Notes under the pieces: model-generated
What the model was told of the DNA's origin: nothing
The model's database searches: none
Seen by the model: the letters and a program-made list of their open reading frames with translations, nothing else
Translations under genes and position numbers: made by a program
Shown: positions 5,561 through 6,926 of the stretch, in pieces
Layout: every line of letters begins with the position of its first letter
Numbering within the stretch: position 1 is the first letter of the stretch
Source: UBA710 sp051655145
Lineage (GTDB): Bacteria > Bacillota_I > Bacilli_A > Mycoplasmatales > Metamycoplasmataceae
Assembly: GCA_051655145.1 (NCBI GenBank)
Contig: JBOFZK010000013.1
Coordinates: forward strand, 1-6,926
DNA length: 6,926 nt
Direction of reading: 5' to 3'

Positions 5561-6926
5561 ATGAAAAATTTTCATGAAATAATTATAAATTATAATGATA
5601 AAAATTTAGAAGACCAATGTTCTAAATTTATTATTCAATTAGAAAAAGATTATGAGCGTTTTTATGATAAATTAAATAAGTCTGAAGAAGAATATAATAA
5701 ATTTGTTCTTGATAATAAAAAAAACAATATAATAATTGATTTTGTTCCTGAAAATGTATCTTTAAAATCGCCATTAACTATAATAGATGCTCCTTGAGGA
5801 GAGGGAAAAACATTTTTTATAGAATCATTAGTCAAATACATAGCAAATAAAGATAGCGATATAAAATCAAGCATTTTTAAAAAAATAATTATTATAGATG
5901 CTTGAAAATATTCATCAACAAAAGATGTACCAAATGAATTGATGATTGAATTGTTCAGTAAAATAGTAAAAATCAAATCTAAGAAAAAAACAATAGATAA
6001 GTTTACGAAATTTTTAAATCAAACTTTTATAGCAAGATTAAACAATAAATGAGGTACCGAAATAAAATTAGAAGAATGAGATGAAGAAAAAGAAATAATA
6101 AAAGAAATAAATAAAGAAATATATGAACCTGTATTAATATTCTTAGATAATATAGAAAGATTAGAAGAAAATACTTGAGAAGTAATGAAAGCAATTCAAA
6201 AAATGTCTTCATTGAAAAATTTTATGTTTGTTTTGCCGATGAATAGAAAAAATTTAGATACTAATAAATCATCGAATTATGGAGAAGAAAAAATAGATAA
6301 ATATATAAGTTTAACTGGATATAAATTTAAACAGAACTATATCGGGCTTTTGAAAGAAAAAGGATTTAATGAACCTGATATTGATAGTTTAAATAGAATT
6401 TTACAAAATGAAATAAATGATGAAAAAATATCTGTAAGAGATCTTTATAAATATATTGAAAAACAAAATCTTAATGAAGAATTTAAAAAATCATTTTTTC
6501 ATGGATTTTATATTTTTAAAGATTTTTTTCAAAACAATGAAATAATAAAAAATGAAATAAAAAATAGAATAGAAGAATTTACAAATGAAAAAACAAAAAA
6601 ATTTATGGATATATTTGATTCGCTTTCTGAATCTTTAATGTTTAATATATTAATAATATTAAAAAAAACAGGTGAAAATTTAAATAATTTTACAACTAAA
6701 TTTAGATTGCAATCAAAAAAAATAAAATTTATATTTTATGAAAAACAAAATGAGTTAGATTTTTTAAATAGTTATTTTGCAAATTATAATAATATAAAAA
6801 TAAAAAAATTTTTTTTATTTTTTATAAATTCCGAAGAAAGAAAGATATTAATTATTTTAAAAAATATTTTAAAAATAATTAAAAATGATATTAAAAACAT
6901 AGAAAATTTTATTTTTGAAAATGAAA
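5561..6926 (+). CDS. KAP-family P-loop NTPase (3' end beyond the window)
   Basis: The frame is open for 455 codons to the window edge, with five TGA-Trp codons (first at 5795) and no TGG. After a charged helical N-terminus (residues 1-60) come the KAP hallmarks: the P-loop DAPWGEGKTFF (76-86, K83, T84), the second-strand motif IIIIDAWKYSS (D113, W115) about 30 residues later, and Walker B VLIFLDNIER (191-200, D196). A sensor-like strand FMFVLPMNR follows, then SLTGYKF and ISVRDLYKYIE, like the post-core KAP helices. The first P-loop glycine is Ala77, and the usual DDxDR box reads DNIER. KAP NTPases (Kidins220/ARMS, PifA) are often membrane-tied and recur in phage-exclusion systems; no membrane helix is visible in this portion. 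The start is the ATG just after the TATAAT, without a Shine-Dalgarno site. It diverges from the helicase-nuclease gene across 126 bp, suggesting shared control. The C-terminal effector part, if any, is outside the window. Confidence 0.88.

Noticed and set aside
5662..5976. Minus-strand frame of about 104 codons opposite the KAP P-loop
   Set aside because: The plus frame carries Walker A and the DAWKYSS motif; the antisense frame is low-complexity Ile/Leu/Ser/Phe.
6027..6212. Minus-strand frame of about 61 codons, almost all Leu/Ile/Phe/Tyr
   Set aside because: It looks like a membrane peptide, but it is the complement of the Glu/Lys-rich coding stretch leading into Walker B; compositional artefact.
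1..6926. CRISPR array, tRNA, rRNA, insertion sequence or att-site duplication
   Set aside because: No regularly spaced repeats, GC-richer structured RNA blocks, transposase motifs or flanking duplications were seen by eye.

Overview
The window comes from a wall-less bacterium of the Mollicutes (Mycoplasma/Spiroplasma group). The base composition is extremely AT-rich. The three large reading frames stay open only if TGA is read as tryptophan (genetic code 4): six TGA-Trp codons in the first gene, eight in the second and five in the third, against one, one and no TGG-Trp codons. The genus cannot be told from this sequence alone.

Layout. (1) 72-1187, plus strand: an intact DUF262 protein with a C-terminal HNH nuclease domain, a GmrSD/restriction-like architecture. 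(2) 1188-2191, plus strand: a decayed region. A short two-helix membrane-protein fragment begins on the base after the first gene's stop. It is followed by fragments in shifting frames, with breaks at poly-T tracts and in-frame TAA codons, and a striking 39-base inverted repeat. (3) 2198-5434, minus strand: one continuous 1078-residue protein. It joins an Upf1-like superfamily 1 helicase (Walker A GPPGTGKS, DEAS box, GDDQQ, QGDE, TRAK) to a C-terminal Vsr/MTES_1575-type nuclease domain, as in the DUF4011-helicase-Vsr defence family, but without a recognisable DUF4011 N-terminus. (4) 5435-5560: a compact divergent control region with two opposed TATAAT boxes, a helically phased direct repeat and a perfect 24-bp palindrome. 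(5) 5561 to the window end, plus strand: a KAP-family P-loop NTPase, cut by the window edge, whose promoter implies a leaderless or nearly leaderless mRNA.

Together this reads as a small anti-phage/anti-plasmid defence island: a DUF262-HNH nuclease, a helicase-nuclease fusion and a KAP NTPase, with one decayed gene among them. The most interesting unit is the helicase-Vsr/KAP divergent pair around a shared 126-bp control region. Whether the two act as one system is inference. No tRNA, rRNA, CRISPR array or insertion sequence was seen.
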